64,000 bases of DNA from Sipunculus nudus (lineage: Eukaryota; Annelida; Sipuncula; Golfingiida; Sipunculidae): contig CM049322.1 of the NCBI GenBank assembly GCA_026874595.1, forward strand, positions 54,761,886-54,825,885, read 5' to 3'. How positions within the stretch are numbered: position 1 is the first letter of the stretch; every line of letters begins with the position of its first letter. Made by a program: the position numbers and the translations under genes. Shown piece by piece: positions 13,395-25,554 of this stretch. The notes beneath the pieces were generated by a model. The model searched no databases. It saw only the letters and a list, made by a program, of their open reading frames with translations, and had not been told where the DNA came from.

Positions 13395-16300
13395 TCACAC
13401 CTTCAGCCTCAGGTCTGGTAAGGTCTGTTTCAGCTGCGTTTTAATATTTTTTTGTAACAGGCTCACTCATGTTGTTATACATGAGATCTAACTCGTAAAG
13501 TCGTGACAGTTGTTGTGTCATGTTGAGTATCTGCTCTAATTCATCATCCAGGTGGTTTTCACTCACAATTAAGGTCCTGAGTGAGGGGCATGACTGGAGC
13601 TCGTCAGTCAGTTGAATGACGGACTGGGTGTCAGTAAGACCACAGCGTCTCATGCCGATTATGCTCAGGTGGAGGAGTGATGACAGCTGCCGAGACAACT
13701 GTACTACACTGTCACTACCAATGTTATTGTTGCTATGATTCAATACTTGCAGCTGAGACGTCATCGACAGTCGTGAGATACATTTGTTCCAGGCTTCATG
13801 TATCAGTATATATTGATTTGATGTATATGGTTTTATTTCATGCATGTCATATACATCACAGTCACCAAGCAGCAACTGTCTGATCTCAGGCAGGTTGACG
13901 AGCCTCTCGCCTAGCTGCTCCACACCTGCTGCATCCAGTGACAAGACTCCCATCTCCAGAACCTGCAGCCCGGGGGTGTACTGTAGGCCGTCCACTACAG
14001 CTACACCTTCACCACGTTCACCATAGGTGCATTTACATACACGTAATTCACAGAGCAGGGGAAGACGCTGTAACTGACGGCTTAACGTCTCAAACACAAC
14101 ACAGTCAGCTGTGTTTTTATTTGTATAACTTACACCTCGCCGTTTATGGGTAACTTGTGTTCCTTTGAGATCAAGCACAATGAGATTTGGTGTGTGGTGT
14201 AGGTTTGCCACAACACCTCCCACGGCATTATGTTTCTTACAATAAGGTACCCATAATTCTTTGAGCTCTGTAAATCTCCTCAATTGATTTCCTAGCTCTG
14301 TAAATTCAACCGACGTTACTTCGTTTCTGATAAGATCGAGTGAACGTAATCTTGCCGTGTAATGTCGGAGTCCCCTTATTACTGGTCTCACAGCATCCAC
14401 GACATCACACCTACACAGACGCAGTTCACGGAGTTCACTGAGATGCTGTAGCTGATTAACAAAAACCTGGTACCCAGTCTCATCAACACTGTTGCTCATG
14501 TCATTTAATTCCTTAAAAACAGCTTGTTTTGCATACTTTGCCTTTAACCCAGATATATCAAGAATATTAAGTTCCGGCACTAAATGTATTTTATCTACAA
14601 CGTGACGTACTGCATTCGTCTGATCAGACACACACAGTCGAAATACTCTAAGATTGGCAAGGTGTTTCAGCTGGTCACCAAGTATTGCAAACACCTCCGA
14701 GTCGGCCCTGTTACCAGAGAGATCTAGAGCTTGTAGTTGTGTTACGTGTTGTAGAGATCTCACAACCGGGATCAGCCCTCGTGGTTCATCACATTCACAC
14801 AGACGGAGCTCACGGAGCTTGGTGAGGCTCCTCATCCTGTCACCAAGAACCTGATACACATCTGACGTCACTTTATTACCAGTTGTCCTGCCCCTCACGT
14901 CTAGTGCCTCATACGGCTCAGGGTTAGAAATGTTTCCCGATATATCTAAAATTTCTATTCCAAATGTGTGCCTGAGAGCGGTTATGAAAGACTCAGTAGC
15001 ATTTTCGGTGTCACATTTGCATAAGTGAAGGGTTGTTAGATTTAAAAACCCCATTACTTGGTCCGCAATTTGTCTGCAAACCTCCGGGGATACCAAGAGA
15101 CGGCTCAGGTCCAAGACAGTGAGGTCACATGGTTTGTGTATAACATCAGTATGCTGGCCACTCAGTATATCAAAAATGACTCTGTATTTATTAAAATATG
15201 TTGATTTAGAAGTCAGAGCGGTGATACAGTTTGTCTGACACCATTCCAGGAGGTACTCTTTTCCAAAGAATGGACAATTAACTATTATTTGATTTACTTT
15301 TAAGTCCTGACGTCCTGCAGTTTCATTCAGTTTTCTCTGAATGGTTATATTCCAATCAGAACCACGTACCACGACATGTCCATCTTTGGATATTTTGCTG
15401 AACCATACTTTAATATCTCTCGGGATGTCATCAAAATCATACACACTCAATGTTTCTATTTTAACAGCTTGGTGTTGCTTTCTTTCTATTTCCATTTCAA
15501 GGTTGTATAAAAATCCAGTGTTTTGTTTATATATCGTGACTGCTTTCAGCTTCGTATTCTGCAAGTATTGAAGGTACCGCAGTTGTTCCACAGACGGCGC
15601 CCATATTCTGATCGTTTCAACTTGAGAACTGTCCATTGAAAAAAACGCTGAAGCACTTCAGAGGTATACAGATTATTGAATTCAATTTCTATTGTTTTTG
15701 GTAGAACAAAAGTTTCTGTGTTTATGTCAGATAAAAAGCCAGTTGAACGGCAGTATGTGTTTTGTCTCCTTCAGACCCTTCAATGATATCATGGATTATG
15801 CTTGTAATAATTTCTTTTCCTAATCCTTTGAGAAAAGTCAAGATCATCGTGGATTCCTTGAGTGCGTTTGGTGAATTGACAAAATAAAAGAATAGCTCTT
15901 GCCTAATTTTTGGATCACAGTTGACGATGAAATAAGCAGTCAGAAATTCCTGCAATGTTTTATGCTTTAAATATATTTTTTTTCTTGTATGTTTTCTTTC
16001 TTTATCATTCAGTCTACCACTGGCATTCAGTAAACCTAACGTCACTCAAGTCATTCAGAACAGATGTTGGAAAGCTTAGTTCTAATGTATCTCCCTTTAA
16101 ACCATCAACAGCGACCTTTCCGATTTCCATAATAAACTGGTGAAATATGTCAATTATTTTACCTTGGTCAGAACGATTGTCTTGAGAAACAAATTTTATT
16201 TCATATCTTCTGCACACATACTTTACAAAATCAAAATAAAATTCGGTGACAGAATTCGCGATCCTCTTTTGATCCCGCAAAAGAACACACATGAGTAACA

Positions 16301-16900
16301 GGACATCCGGGTAACAGCTAAATTCTTTTCTGTCCTTATTTTCGGCAATCTCAGTTCTTAGATTTTCACCATCATCTGAATTGTGGAAAAATCGGTCCGT
16401 GTTAGTTTTCACCCTTTTGTCAGAAAAACCTTTCAGAATGACATGGGTCTTTGGGAATTCCTTTGGTGATTTAAAATGTAGTGATGGACGATTGCGTGAG
16501 GTAATGACCAGGTTGGTTTCCTTCAGATGATTTCTTTTAATAATGTTTGTAATATCCATGGCTGTGTCTTCTCTGTACTCATCAAGACCCTCAAACAAAA
16601 AAAGAATATGTCGCTGATTGCTTTAATTATATTTACCATGCTCTCTTGGTTTCTTATATCTATATTTTGATGAAATGCTTCAGTTAGAGTTTCGTTTTGT
16701 CTGACATCCCTTAAGAAGATGGGGAGTACCAGCTGAAATTTCCCCAGATGTCTCTTAATATGTCTTGGTGTAAGAAAGGTTCTTCTCCACCAGCTGGCCA
16801 GAGTATACATCGCCCAGTCCACTAACAGACGTTTTGCTAATGTCGTTTTCCCTGTCCCAGCGGCTCCTTCTAGATAAACACTATGCTCCAATGTACTCTC
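13395..16900 (-). pseudogene. NACHT-LRR exon, dead copy 2
   Basis: Offset exactly 10944 from copy 1 and carrying the same indels: one base lost near 16624, 11 bases near 16039, six bases in frame near 15762, one base near 15737, one near 15644, and one T gained at 13446-13452. Only a few substitutions separate it from copy 1, such as Asp to Val in the first LRR block near 15178. The open remnants are the Walker A piece (16523-16891), 16014-16598, 15722-16045, and the 731-codon LRR piece (13441-15636). It cannot encode an intact NACHT ATPase. Confidence 0.9.
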
Positions 16901-17490
16901 CTAGAAAAAATAAAATTTATAATTTTTGAAAATTTATATTCATCCATTAAGACCAATTCATTAAAAGAATACATTTAAATAGTGAGAAAGTCCCTTGATT
17001 TTATATTAAAATATCTAGAAAATCATATTGAGACAAAATTTTGTGTATTTTGCTAATTGATCACTTTGTCAGCTATAGCCGGTTGAAAATCTAGCTTTAT
17101 GAATGTATTTATTTTTAAACAGGAGTTTCTATGGTAACAAACTATTTGTATTCGTCATTCGGAGAAAAGCAGTCATCTGTTCAAAATGATTATTTCAATT
17201 CTCCAAACCAGTTCAATGCGTCTGTTCTACACTGTTTGACACTCAGAGCGGTCAGATGTTGAGAGTGCTCATAATCATATTTGTCTATAACCAGGAGAAT
17301 TATAATTAAATAATTTTATATTTCTAAGAATTTCCCGCCCAGGACGCTCTTTATTTAACCGTTCTACGATTAGCTTTGCGACCCAACAGACTTACTTGCG
17401 AGGCTGATGTAAGGTATGCTAACGATAGCTTTTGTGGATGTCAGTCAGCCCAAACTCATACGCCCAAATATAAGTTATATAATAAATAAC

Positions 17491-20400
17491 ATTTTTGAAC
17501 ATATCTGTGTAGAATCGTAAGTGCTCTTCTTCGTCCCCGAGCGTGGTGCTTTTTTTTGGCGAAGACCAGATCCGTGTACAGCTCATCAAGCTCGACTCTC
17601 ATGATATCATCATCCCATTCCCACAACTCTATTTCACTGTATTCTCTTAATATAGTATTAGCGACTCTACGCTGCAGGTCTTTTGTAATAATGCCAACAT
17701 TGCCTTAGGATAAAAAAGAACTTGCATTAGCTGATTTACCCAATGTAGGGATTATTTTTAAACAATAGCTTCCAGAAAGAAATTTTATTTATGGGAAATG
17801 TTCGATTATTTATAGTCTCCCTATGCCATAGACTTTGGATTTAACTCTTCTTTTTCTCAAGCTTTAATTACACATCCTCTGTTAAATGGGTTAATGATTT
17901 CAAGCTACATTCTGATACGTTTATTCGTGAGCTTAATAGTTAAAAAGTACACACGCTAATCTTTCAGATACAATCAAAACTATATGACTTCGCATTTGTA
18001 AACAAATACATAAAGCGCCTCTGTGGCACACATTCCTTCTGTGACAGACGCATTTCCTCAACCACTCACACCCCCCACCCTCTCCTTCTTACACATCCAT
18101 TACCATCTCCCTACACACACACGCTCTCTGACACACCCTTTCCCTCACACGAACCCTCTCACCAGGCACCAACACCCTCACACTCCCACAACCAGTCACT
18201 CCGAACACACTCTCACACTCCCACAACCTCTCAGTCACCCGTCACCTCTCACTCACACCCTTTCACTCGCACCCCCTCTCAAACATACACCCTCTAACAC
18301 ACACCCTCTTCAAAAGAATTGGAATTATATAGTTTTGTATAGTCAGCACGCACATACATATAATGGCTTTTCTTATGTATTTAAAGGAATATAGTTCTTT
18401 TCAAAACCAACAATTATTAAAGTGTATAAAAAAAATAAAACATTTATCATGAATAAGTGTCTTTCCATCAAAATGAAAAACCACCTCTGATAAATTGTAG
18501 AAAGTTGACTTAGGAAAAAATCACATTGTGCCAGACCAAGACCGAATAATAGTCCTCATATTATATAAAAGACTATTCAGAATGGCTAACCTCACAACAC
18601 AAGGCATCAGACCTCGCAATATAATGGAGCCAGTGTATTTGAGACAATGCCTGCAAAGCTGCTAACAATTGCCCAGTGCAAAAAATAGCTCCAAATATTA
18701 AATATGCTAAATGACCTTGAATATGAAAGTCAAGGTCACTGGTTTTCGAGCACATCACAGAACATGGTCAAGTCAATGTGTGTAGCAATTTTGAAGAAAA
18801 AATATGCAAGGCTTAAGAAGTTAGCTAAATCACCAAAAATTACATACAAAAAGGCTATATAAATTTTAAAAAAATCTAATTCAAGGTCGACCAACAGTTG
18901 ATGCGTTCGAGCAAGTCATAAGGCGATACATTTAACAATGTAATAAGCAAATCAAATGAAAACTCTTGCCACTATCGCGCTAACGGGCGAGTAGGGTGAT
19001 TTTTTTCCAGTATGAGCTGATCCATAAAAGCAAAGGTCAAGGTCAGACAATGAAGAAAAAAAAAACGGTTGTCTATCTAAAGCAAGATTGCGAGATACAA
19101 GCCTCTAGGAAAAGCGGACGCGGACACGGAGCCGGTAACAAAAAAACCTATGGGGCGCTTAATTCAATCCGTTTTGAACATTGATGTACAATTTAAAGAT
19201 AGGCCCTTGTCATATCAGGATGTGGAATTTCATTAAATAAATTGAATACGTCCATGAATTATACATTGCTTTCCTCGCTCGATCGGTTACATACGAAGAC
19301 TCCATACATAAAGTGTTAACAGTGTTGAATATAAGTAAAAATCGTAATTCAAATCAGTGGAAACTGAAACATAGAGATAATAAAAGAGTCAGAGGGCACT
19401 CGTAATCTAGGCAACATACCTTTCTCTGTCAATTGAATCCTGACAGAATGAGCCATATCTGTTTCTAGATGTTCCATATGTCTTCCTCTTCTGTTGTAAA
19501 ACTAGTTTTTTTTATATGTAATTAAACATAAACGGTTTGCAAAAACGCTATAGACATTTGCTACATAAAGCCCCTGGCTAGGAATCGACACTATTATTTA
19601 TTACTGTATATTTCAGTGTTTCTTTCTCTTTATTTAATTAAAAGTTAAGGTTTAACTTTCACTTAAAAGAATAGCAAAAGTAATTTTTAAGTCTTGTTTT
19701 ATAGCTTCTTTTTCGGCTGCAGATTTTAGTCAATCAATTTTATGAATATTATGAGGGACTGAATATCATTTTCTACTCACGACTAATGGCTCTTTCCTAC
19801 AACACATCATGCCAACTCGTTTTGTAACGCAGATTCCGATAATGCCAGCAAGAAGTATTGTAAATCCACAAGACACAGCAATTAGAATAACTGCTATCGT
19901 CCACCCTCCTTATGAAAATATTTTCGTTCCAAGTTATTATAAGTTCGAAATAATAGATCATGTAATAAATAGAAAAGTGTTGTTAATAAACCAACGCTGA
20001 AAATATATTTTTTACCTGAACCATCATGGTAAATTGATGTCAGATTACTTTTTGTAGTCAGGTTGACTCTTATGGCATCACATATATAAGGCATTTTCTT
20101 TTGACAATCACTTGGCATGGAATTCCATGATGATGATTGCACCGAAATAGAACCACATACGCCTGAATTCGGATGTTGACGTGGATCCCAGTAATCGTAT
20201 ATAATATCCTCTGAAATTTTAATAGAGTTACCTTTAAATTCCCACCCGTTAACTATCCATGCAAAATTCGATAGTAATATCGCAAAACGGGCATGTAGGT
20301 ATGTTTATTAAAAAGGCCTGTACTGCTCTACTGCTTTGTACTGAATGTTAACAGGAGAAATGTTGGAAATTAAACCATAATAACCTGGTGACCTCTCGTT

Positions 20401-20630
20401 GTCAACCCATTCCTCTCTTCTCAGACCAACCCAAAACCGATGACAAGTCCACTCTTTCTTCGCCAGCACTTCCATTACGTCTCGATCTCTCACCAAAGCA
20501 AGTGTCTGGTTCCATTTTTGGCAGCGAGCCCTCGCCTCGTGCCATGTTCGTTGCTCACAATAATGCGCATAGCATATACCATTGTGACCAACACCAATGA
20601 GGGACAATATATCACGGGAACAATGGGAAT
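17491..20630 (-). pseudogene. Lectin-TM-linker part of dead copy 2
   Basis: Exon counterparts: lectin exons 20385-20630 and 20016-20210, transmembrane exon 19781-19908, linker exon one 19420-19501, linker exon two 17491-17703. Linker exon two has the same two-base loss in its T run (17550-17557) and the same AAT-GTTATT donor context as copy 1. The lectin and transmembrane exons remain open, but the copy begins 35 bp from the array junction and lacks upstream exons. Transcription, if any, would have to start from LINE or intron sequence. Confidence 0.85.
18040..18310. repeat. CT/CA-rich low-complexity block (unit 2)
   Basis: Same block as in unit 1, with one visible substitution (ctacacacac for ctacatacac) near 18112. 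It lies in the intron between the linker exons of dead copy 2. Confidence 0.8.
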
Positions 20631-20665
20631 CTGCAAACAAACATATCTGTGACATTGGTCGAGTT

Positions 20666-23045
20666 GAAGGCCGCCTTTTTCGTATGATGCGATTAGGGAG
20701 GTCAGTTTTATTTTATCTGGTTTATAAGACCATATAGATTTATACATTTTTTTCTAATTTTCTTATAGAGTGTGTTGTAGGGGATGGTTAGACTGATAAT
20801 AGGTATATAATCTGGGCGTGCGCATGACAAATTTCCAATTGTTATTTTACCAACCAGTGTCATATATCGGAATGACCAGGTATGTATGCTTTTTTATTAT
20901 ATCCAATTTTGAAATGTATTGCCAGTTATTTATTTGTATAGTGAAGGTCGAAATAGGATGCTTAAGATAATTATTGGACCTTCAGATCATTGAAGGCCTT
21001 GTTTAGTTTAATATGTTTTTACAAATATTGTATTTGTTTGTGTTTTAATTGAAGGCATGACTGCAGTTTCATTTAGGTTCGTTTTAAGACAAGATATTCT
21101 CTCGTGATTTTTACACATTCTAAGATACTCTCCTAATCTGAAAACAATAGGACAGTATTATCTGCATACTGCAATATTTTATAATGGAATTTATCTATCT
21201 TAATCCCTTTTGATATATTTTCTTCTCTTAATCTCCTTGCCAATATTTCTGCAGAGATAACAAAAAGATAAGCGATCAGGGGACAACCCTGTCTCACACC
21301 TATTAGACCCTGAAAAAAAATGTGAACGTCATCCGTTATTAAAGATACGTTTCCCTCCATGATACATGATTATTTATGTTTGATTTTTGAAAATCATGGG
21401 TGATTTATGTTTTTAGTAATAAACCAATAACACCTTGTCCTTGTGATATACTTAAATTCCCTTATTTTAGACTATATGTTATACAGGATGTGAGTGGTTG
21501 TTTTATTTCATGCCAAAATTTTATACAAAATTCCGCCGGAATAATATCTAAGCCTGGTGCCTTGTTATTAGAAAATGATTTTCAAAAAGTTTTCAAAAAT
21601 TTCATTTTCATTTATATTTGTATCACAAAAATTCTCTACTGTTCTGAAAGTTTTTCAATTCTTTTAAGGTTGTACTAATTTTGAGGTATACAATTTTTCT
21701 TAATAAGTCTTCTCTGCAGCTTAATTCTGCTCGGCATCACTGATAATTTTTCCATCATTTAAAATTCATTTGTTTATCACTTTTCTATTATAGTTTCGTT
21801 TGTCAAGGTTGAGAAAATACTTAGATCGTTTTTCTCCTTCTTCATACTATCTACATATATTTCTGAAAATGGCTACTTTTGTTCCTGATTCTATAAGATC
21901 TTCCATTTCTCTTTTGATTTCAGCTCAGTTAGTTTAGTTATTTGCATACTGCAGAGAAGCACTTTTTTTCTAACGTTGCAATTTATTATTTTTATATTTT
22001 TTTTACTAAATCAAATGGTTTCTCGCAAAATGTACTTTTTTAAACACATTAAAGCATGGTTAATCTCTTTATTTTCTTCTTGTGCAGATTAAATGTTTGT
22101 TTTTATTAGATCATTATATTTTTAGTTCTTTAATAAAGAGCAATTCAGTTTCCAGTATTCTGGACCTCTATTATGAATAAACATATCCAGTCCAAGAGAT
22201 ATACTTAGATGGTGCAATGAGAAGGGGCAATGTGTGTGTTTTTAACATTCCCCAATTATCCAACTCACACTAAAAAATAATCTAACCGGCTACCTTCCGA
22301 TACATGCTTATTACGGACCGTTGTAAACTTCACTAAGTCAGGGTAATGTTGTCTCCAGATATCAACCATTTCTGTTTCTTCCATATATTCAAGAACTGTT
22401 TTCCTAGCTTTACTGATATTATTCTGATTTTTGTTTAACTGATCTAAATTTATATCTAATGTGACATTCCAGTCACCCCCAATAATCCTGTGATCATTTG
22501 GAATATTATCAATTTCTAAAAATAACCTTTTATAAAATTCTGGTGAATCATCATTAGTCAATACACATTTAGTAATGTGATCTTATAATCGTTAAGTAAG
22601 CATTCTAAAATTACAAATCTTCCATCTTTATCTATAACTTGCTTTTAAATTTCACAAGAAATATTGATCTTAATTAATATTGCTGAACCCCTTGCGTTTG
22701 TTGTACCATTGCTATATATGATTCTTTGTCCCCATTCTGCTCTCCATTTAGCTTCTGTTTCTTTACTACTGTGAGTTTTTGCATGAAAACTATTCCAATA
22801 TTTCTCTTTCTTTGTAACCAATAAAAAATCCCTCTTCACTTTGCAAAGATGCCTAAACCCCGTACATTAATTGAAAATATGTGCAACGAAGCTTTATGAG
22901 TTCCATGTGGAGCACCTGACCGTCGATTTGGATGGGCGATATTATATGAAATTAGATTTCCCTTAAAGTTAAGCATTATTGACTCAAAAAATATAAAGTC
23001 AGAATTTACAAATCTTACACTACCCACAAAAATTGTTAAATCCAC
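20666..23045 (-). pseudogene. LINE ORF2 (endonuclease-reverse transcriptase), broken
   Basis: Endonuclease pieces: 22836-23045 (SINVRGLG near the end), 22645-22839 (GTTNARGSAILI), and 22265-22561 (GGDWNVTLD, SRLDYFLV). Reverse transcriptase: APGLDIIPAEF near 21540 and a 75-codon open piece at 21133-21360 with GVRQGCPLIAYLF and the palm box read as YADN (21157-21168) where active enzymes have YADD. The reading frame is interrupted between pieces, and the 3' end is cut at 20666. Confidence 0.85.
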
Positions 23046-23479
23046 AAAATATAGAAAATAAGCCAGTGCCTGTCACCTCGGCTTGGGCGTCTCAGCTTCG
23101 CCCGGCAGCACTCCAACACCTCAATACTTTTTGCCGTTACTTATTACTCAATCCTCTGATCAACTCCGCTAGAGGTCGACATCGCCACGCAAACATGCGG
23201 AGCGGTAGCGCCCCTAGGCGGTGCTGTCACCTGTCGTGCATAAAACAAAACAGTCACAAGAATGAGTTCTCGATTAACGCATGCGCACTTCCCAAGCCAC
23301 GTGCTTGGTACCAAATCTCTTTAAAGTGTTTAAAAATTGGCATATCACGTAGCCAACTTATGTGAATACTGAACAGTTTCTTGGTTAGTTATTCACGTAA
23401 TTTCTTTGTGGTTAGCGCGTATTAGTCCCGTATTACCACCAGTTCACCGTTTATGTAAAGTTGGCACCTCCAGAATTGA

Positions 23480-24200
23480 CCTTATTAGCAACATTGTACG
23501 CTGCCGTCATCTGCGGTTTCGCTTTTTGTTTGGTTTGAAAGTCCCGCATTGCCAGGTCTTCAGCTACTCTAATGGTAGAATTCTTAAGCTGTTTCTTTCC
23601 GCTGACAAGAACTTCATTTCAAATGGCCTATTGTGGAACCGTACCAAAATATGTCGAGGTTTCGTTCTTCCCTTGCCCATTCTGTGCGCTATTTCAATTG
23701 TGTTCTTTACTTGTTCTTCGCTCATATCCCTAACTATTCTGTTCTGTACAATCATTTTTGAAACAGTATTTTTACAATGTTCAACCAGTCCAATTTCACC
23801 GACACCAATAATGCACACATTCCACTTCCTAAGATAGCGTTCTTGTTCGTTACAGGCCTCCAACATATCCTGCTGTTTCTTTTGTATCTCTATATTTTTT
23901 TGCTTATTGTTTCTATTTCACTTCATGCAATTCTGCTTTAAGCTCTCCAACTTTTTTCCCAAGTCCCTGTTTACTAGCTTTTTATTCTTTAACTGTTGTT
24001 TCTAGTACATTTTACCCGTTTTCTATCGACTGAACGTTTTCTTTCAGAATATTCTGCCCTGTGGTTAGTCCATTAAGTTCCTTTTTCAGACTTTCATGCA
24101 TGCCTTTAGTTTCTTCTTTAATTTCTTTATTAGAGGCTCTGACCTTATTCATTTCTCACAGTACCTGTCTCAGCTGAGCATGAATGTCCATGGCCGCCAT
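23480..24200 (-). pseudogene. LINE ORF1 (RNA-binding protein), broken
   Basis: From an ATG at 24200 the frame reads MAAMDIHAQLRQVL, then in-frame stops separate a Lys/Glu-rich heptad-like region (KEIKEETKGMHESLKKEL), as in the coiled-coil half of L1-type ORF1. After a frame change the RRM-like domain follows at 23564-23866 (RYLRKWNVCIIGVGEIGL, IAHRMGKGRTKPRHILVRF). Several stops and frame changes make it non-functional. Confidence 0.8.
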
Positions 24201-25126
24201 ACCTTATGTCCCCTCCTCTGATTCACTATCAGTTCCTCCAGTATTTTTACTCTTTTCTTACTCTACTCACATGGCTTTCTGGGATGATTATGGTAAGAAA
24301 TTGTAAGGGATGGTAAGAGTATAATACTAAGCACAAATTATTCATTATATGATAAAATATAATTTACGTTAGGATCTTCGTAATTATAATGAAGTTATGA
24401 AATATAACAGAACTTTCCTCAGCGTGCACCATGGTTTATTTGTTTGAACATGCACATTCCATATCTAGCTACATGATACATCTAAATAATATTTAGACAT
24501 GTATTATATATTTCATTAACGATTTCAACACTTTAAAAAAATAATTTAATAAGTAAAGCCAACAACAAGCTACCCACAGACCAAAATGATAGCATAACAC
24601 AGCAACCCCCATTTAAACCATTTCCCTTTTGAAAAAGCTGCGAATGGATAAAAATAACCCATGAAAAGACAAAAGAGAAAAGGGATAAATCGCAAGAAGA
24701 AACGTATGTATATACGGGAACTGAACCTGAAAATAAATAGTCGTGAAAGCAATCAATAAAAAGCAACTGTACGTAATTTTCTTCATATTTGGAAAAGCAT
24801 TAATCGATATACAATCCCAGGTTATTTAAAGCTTAACCCGACATGGTCCACTACCTACTATTTAGAAACTATGATAAGGTTTTTTTAACTTTATTATTTC
24901 ACAGAAATTATTCGAGTTATAACTATCCGCTACCCGCCATTTAGAAAAATGAAAGATTTTGTAAAAACTTATTTGTTTAATAGAAATTAATCAGAAATAT
25001 AATACTCTAATTACGCTATCAAAAAGCTCCACCTACAGAGATATTATTGATATTGATGGGCCTATATATTAATCACAAAATAAGAAAATCTGAGAGGAAT
25101 TGGTCAAATCCGAATTTTTATTAATA
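23884..25126. other. Unit-3-specific 1.24-kb segment
   Basis: Present only in unit 3. In units 1 and 2 the flanks meet at a T/A-rich join (tttcttttttttt-aaataataactcc; near 1999 and 12943). The right part (23884-24250) is the 5' half of LINE ORF1. The remainder (24250-25126) is AT-rich without a readable gene. Because it interrupts a recognisable ORF1, loss from units 1 and 2 is more likely than insertion into unit 3. Confidence 0.7.
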
Positions 25127-25554
25127 TTAAATAATAACTCCTTTGACCGTATTCAGGTCGGGTAAAACCGTAAATAAATTTTTAAATGCACATTGATCAG
25201 CCATTTCAAAAGTGCAACAAAATTCGTTTTCATGCGAAATATACAACGAGGCTATAGTTCGAGCAAATAAAGAAAGAGGTCAAAATGATAATATGGTGTG
25301 CAAAATTACATGTTTCATCAGAATATGTTTCGTACAGTTTCTCACTGGCTGCACTATCTCTTCTCATCTACATATAATAATATAGATTTGAAAAAAAGGC
25401 AAAAGCACATATATTCAGACGTGTATAACCTGTATAGGGTATTACTTTCTATATATGAAATCCGTTAAGGCTGCATTATATTTTCTCATACATTGTTTCC
25501 TCTCAGTATCTCTATTGTATATATTATTTATAATATACGTGCCAAGAAGAAGCA
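25127..25554 (-). other. 3' flank / probable 3' UTR of the intact receptor gene
   Basis: AT-rich sequence directly after the TGA at 25555-25557 of the minus-strand NACHT-LRR exon. It is about 95% shared with units 1 and 2, apart from a 26-bp loss near 25380. I see no coding potential, and the cleavage site could not be placed with confidence. Confidence 0.4.

Larger units (their letters stand above)
9725..20665. repeat. Tandem array unit 2
   Basis: This is a complete unit of 10941 bp, bounded by two copies of the same novel junction in which the lectin intron (ending gtcgagtt) abuts LINE ORF2 sequence (gaaggccgcc). It is nearly identical to unit 1 and shares all of that unit's frame-breaking indels. 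That places the 1/2 duplication after the copy had decayed. An over-copied stretch in the assembly is the main alternative explanation for the near identity. Confidence 0.95.
20666..24250 (-). mobile_element. L1-type LINE remnant at unit 2/3 junction, longest copy
   Basis: The most complete LINE copy in the window, on the minus strand. ORF1 starts near 24200 and keeps its coiled-coil part, which units 1 and 2 have lost. ORF2 runs from about 23045 to the junction at 20666. The order ORF1 (coiled coil, RRM-like), endonuclease, reverse transcriptase, and the KPDKIK...EKGGL segment is that of the L1 superfamily. It lacks the ORF2 end and any poly(A) tail because of the junction. It separates the dead lectin-NACHT copy 2 from the 3' end of the intact gene. 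Confidence 0.88.
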
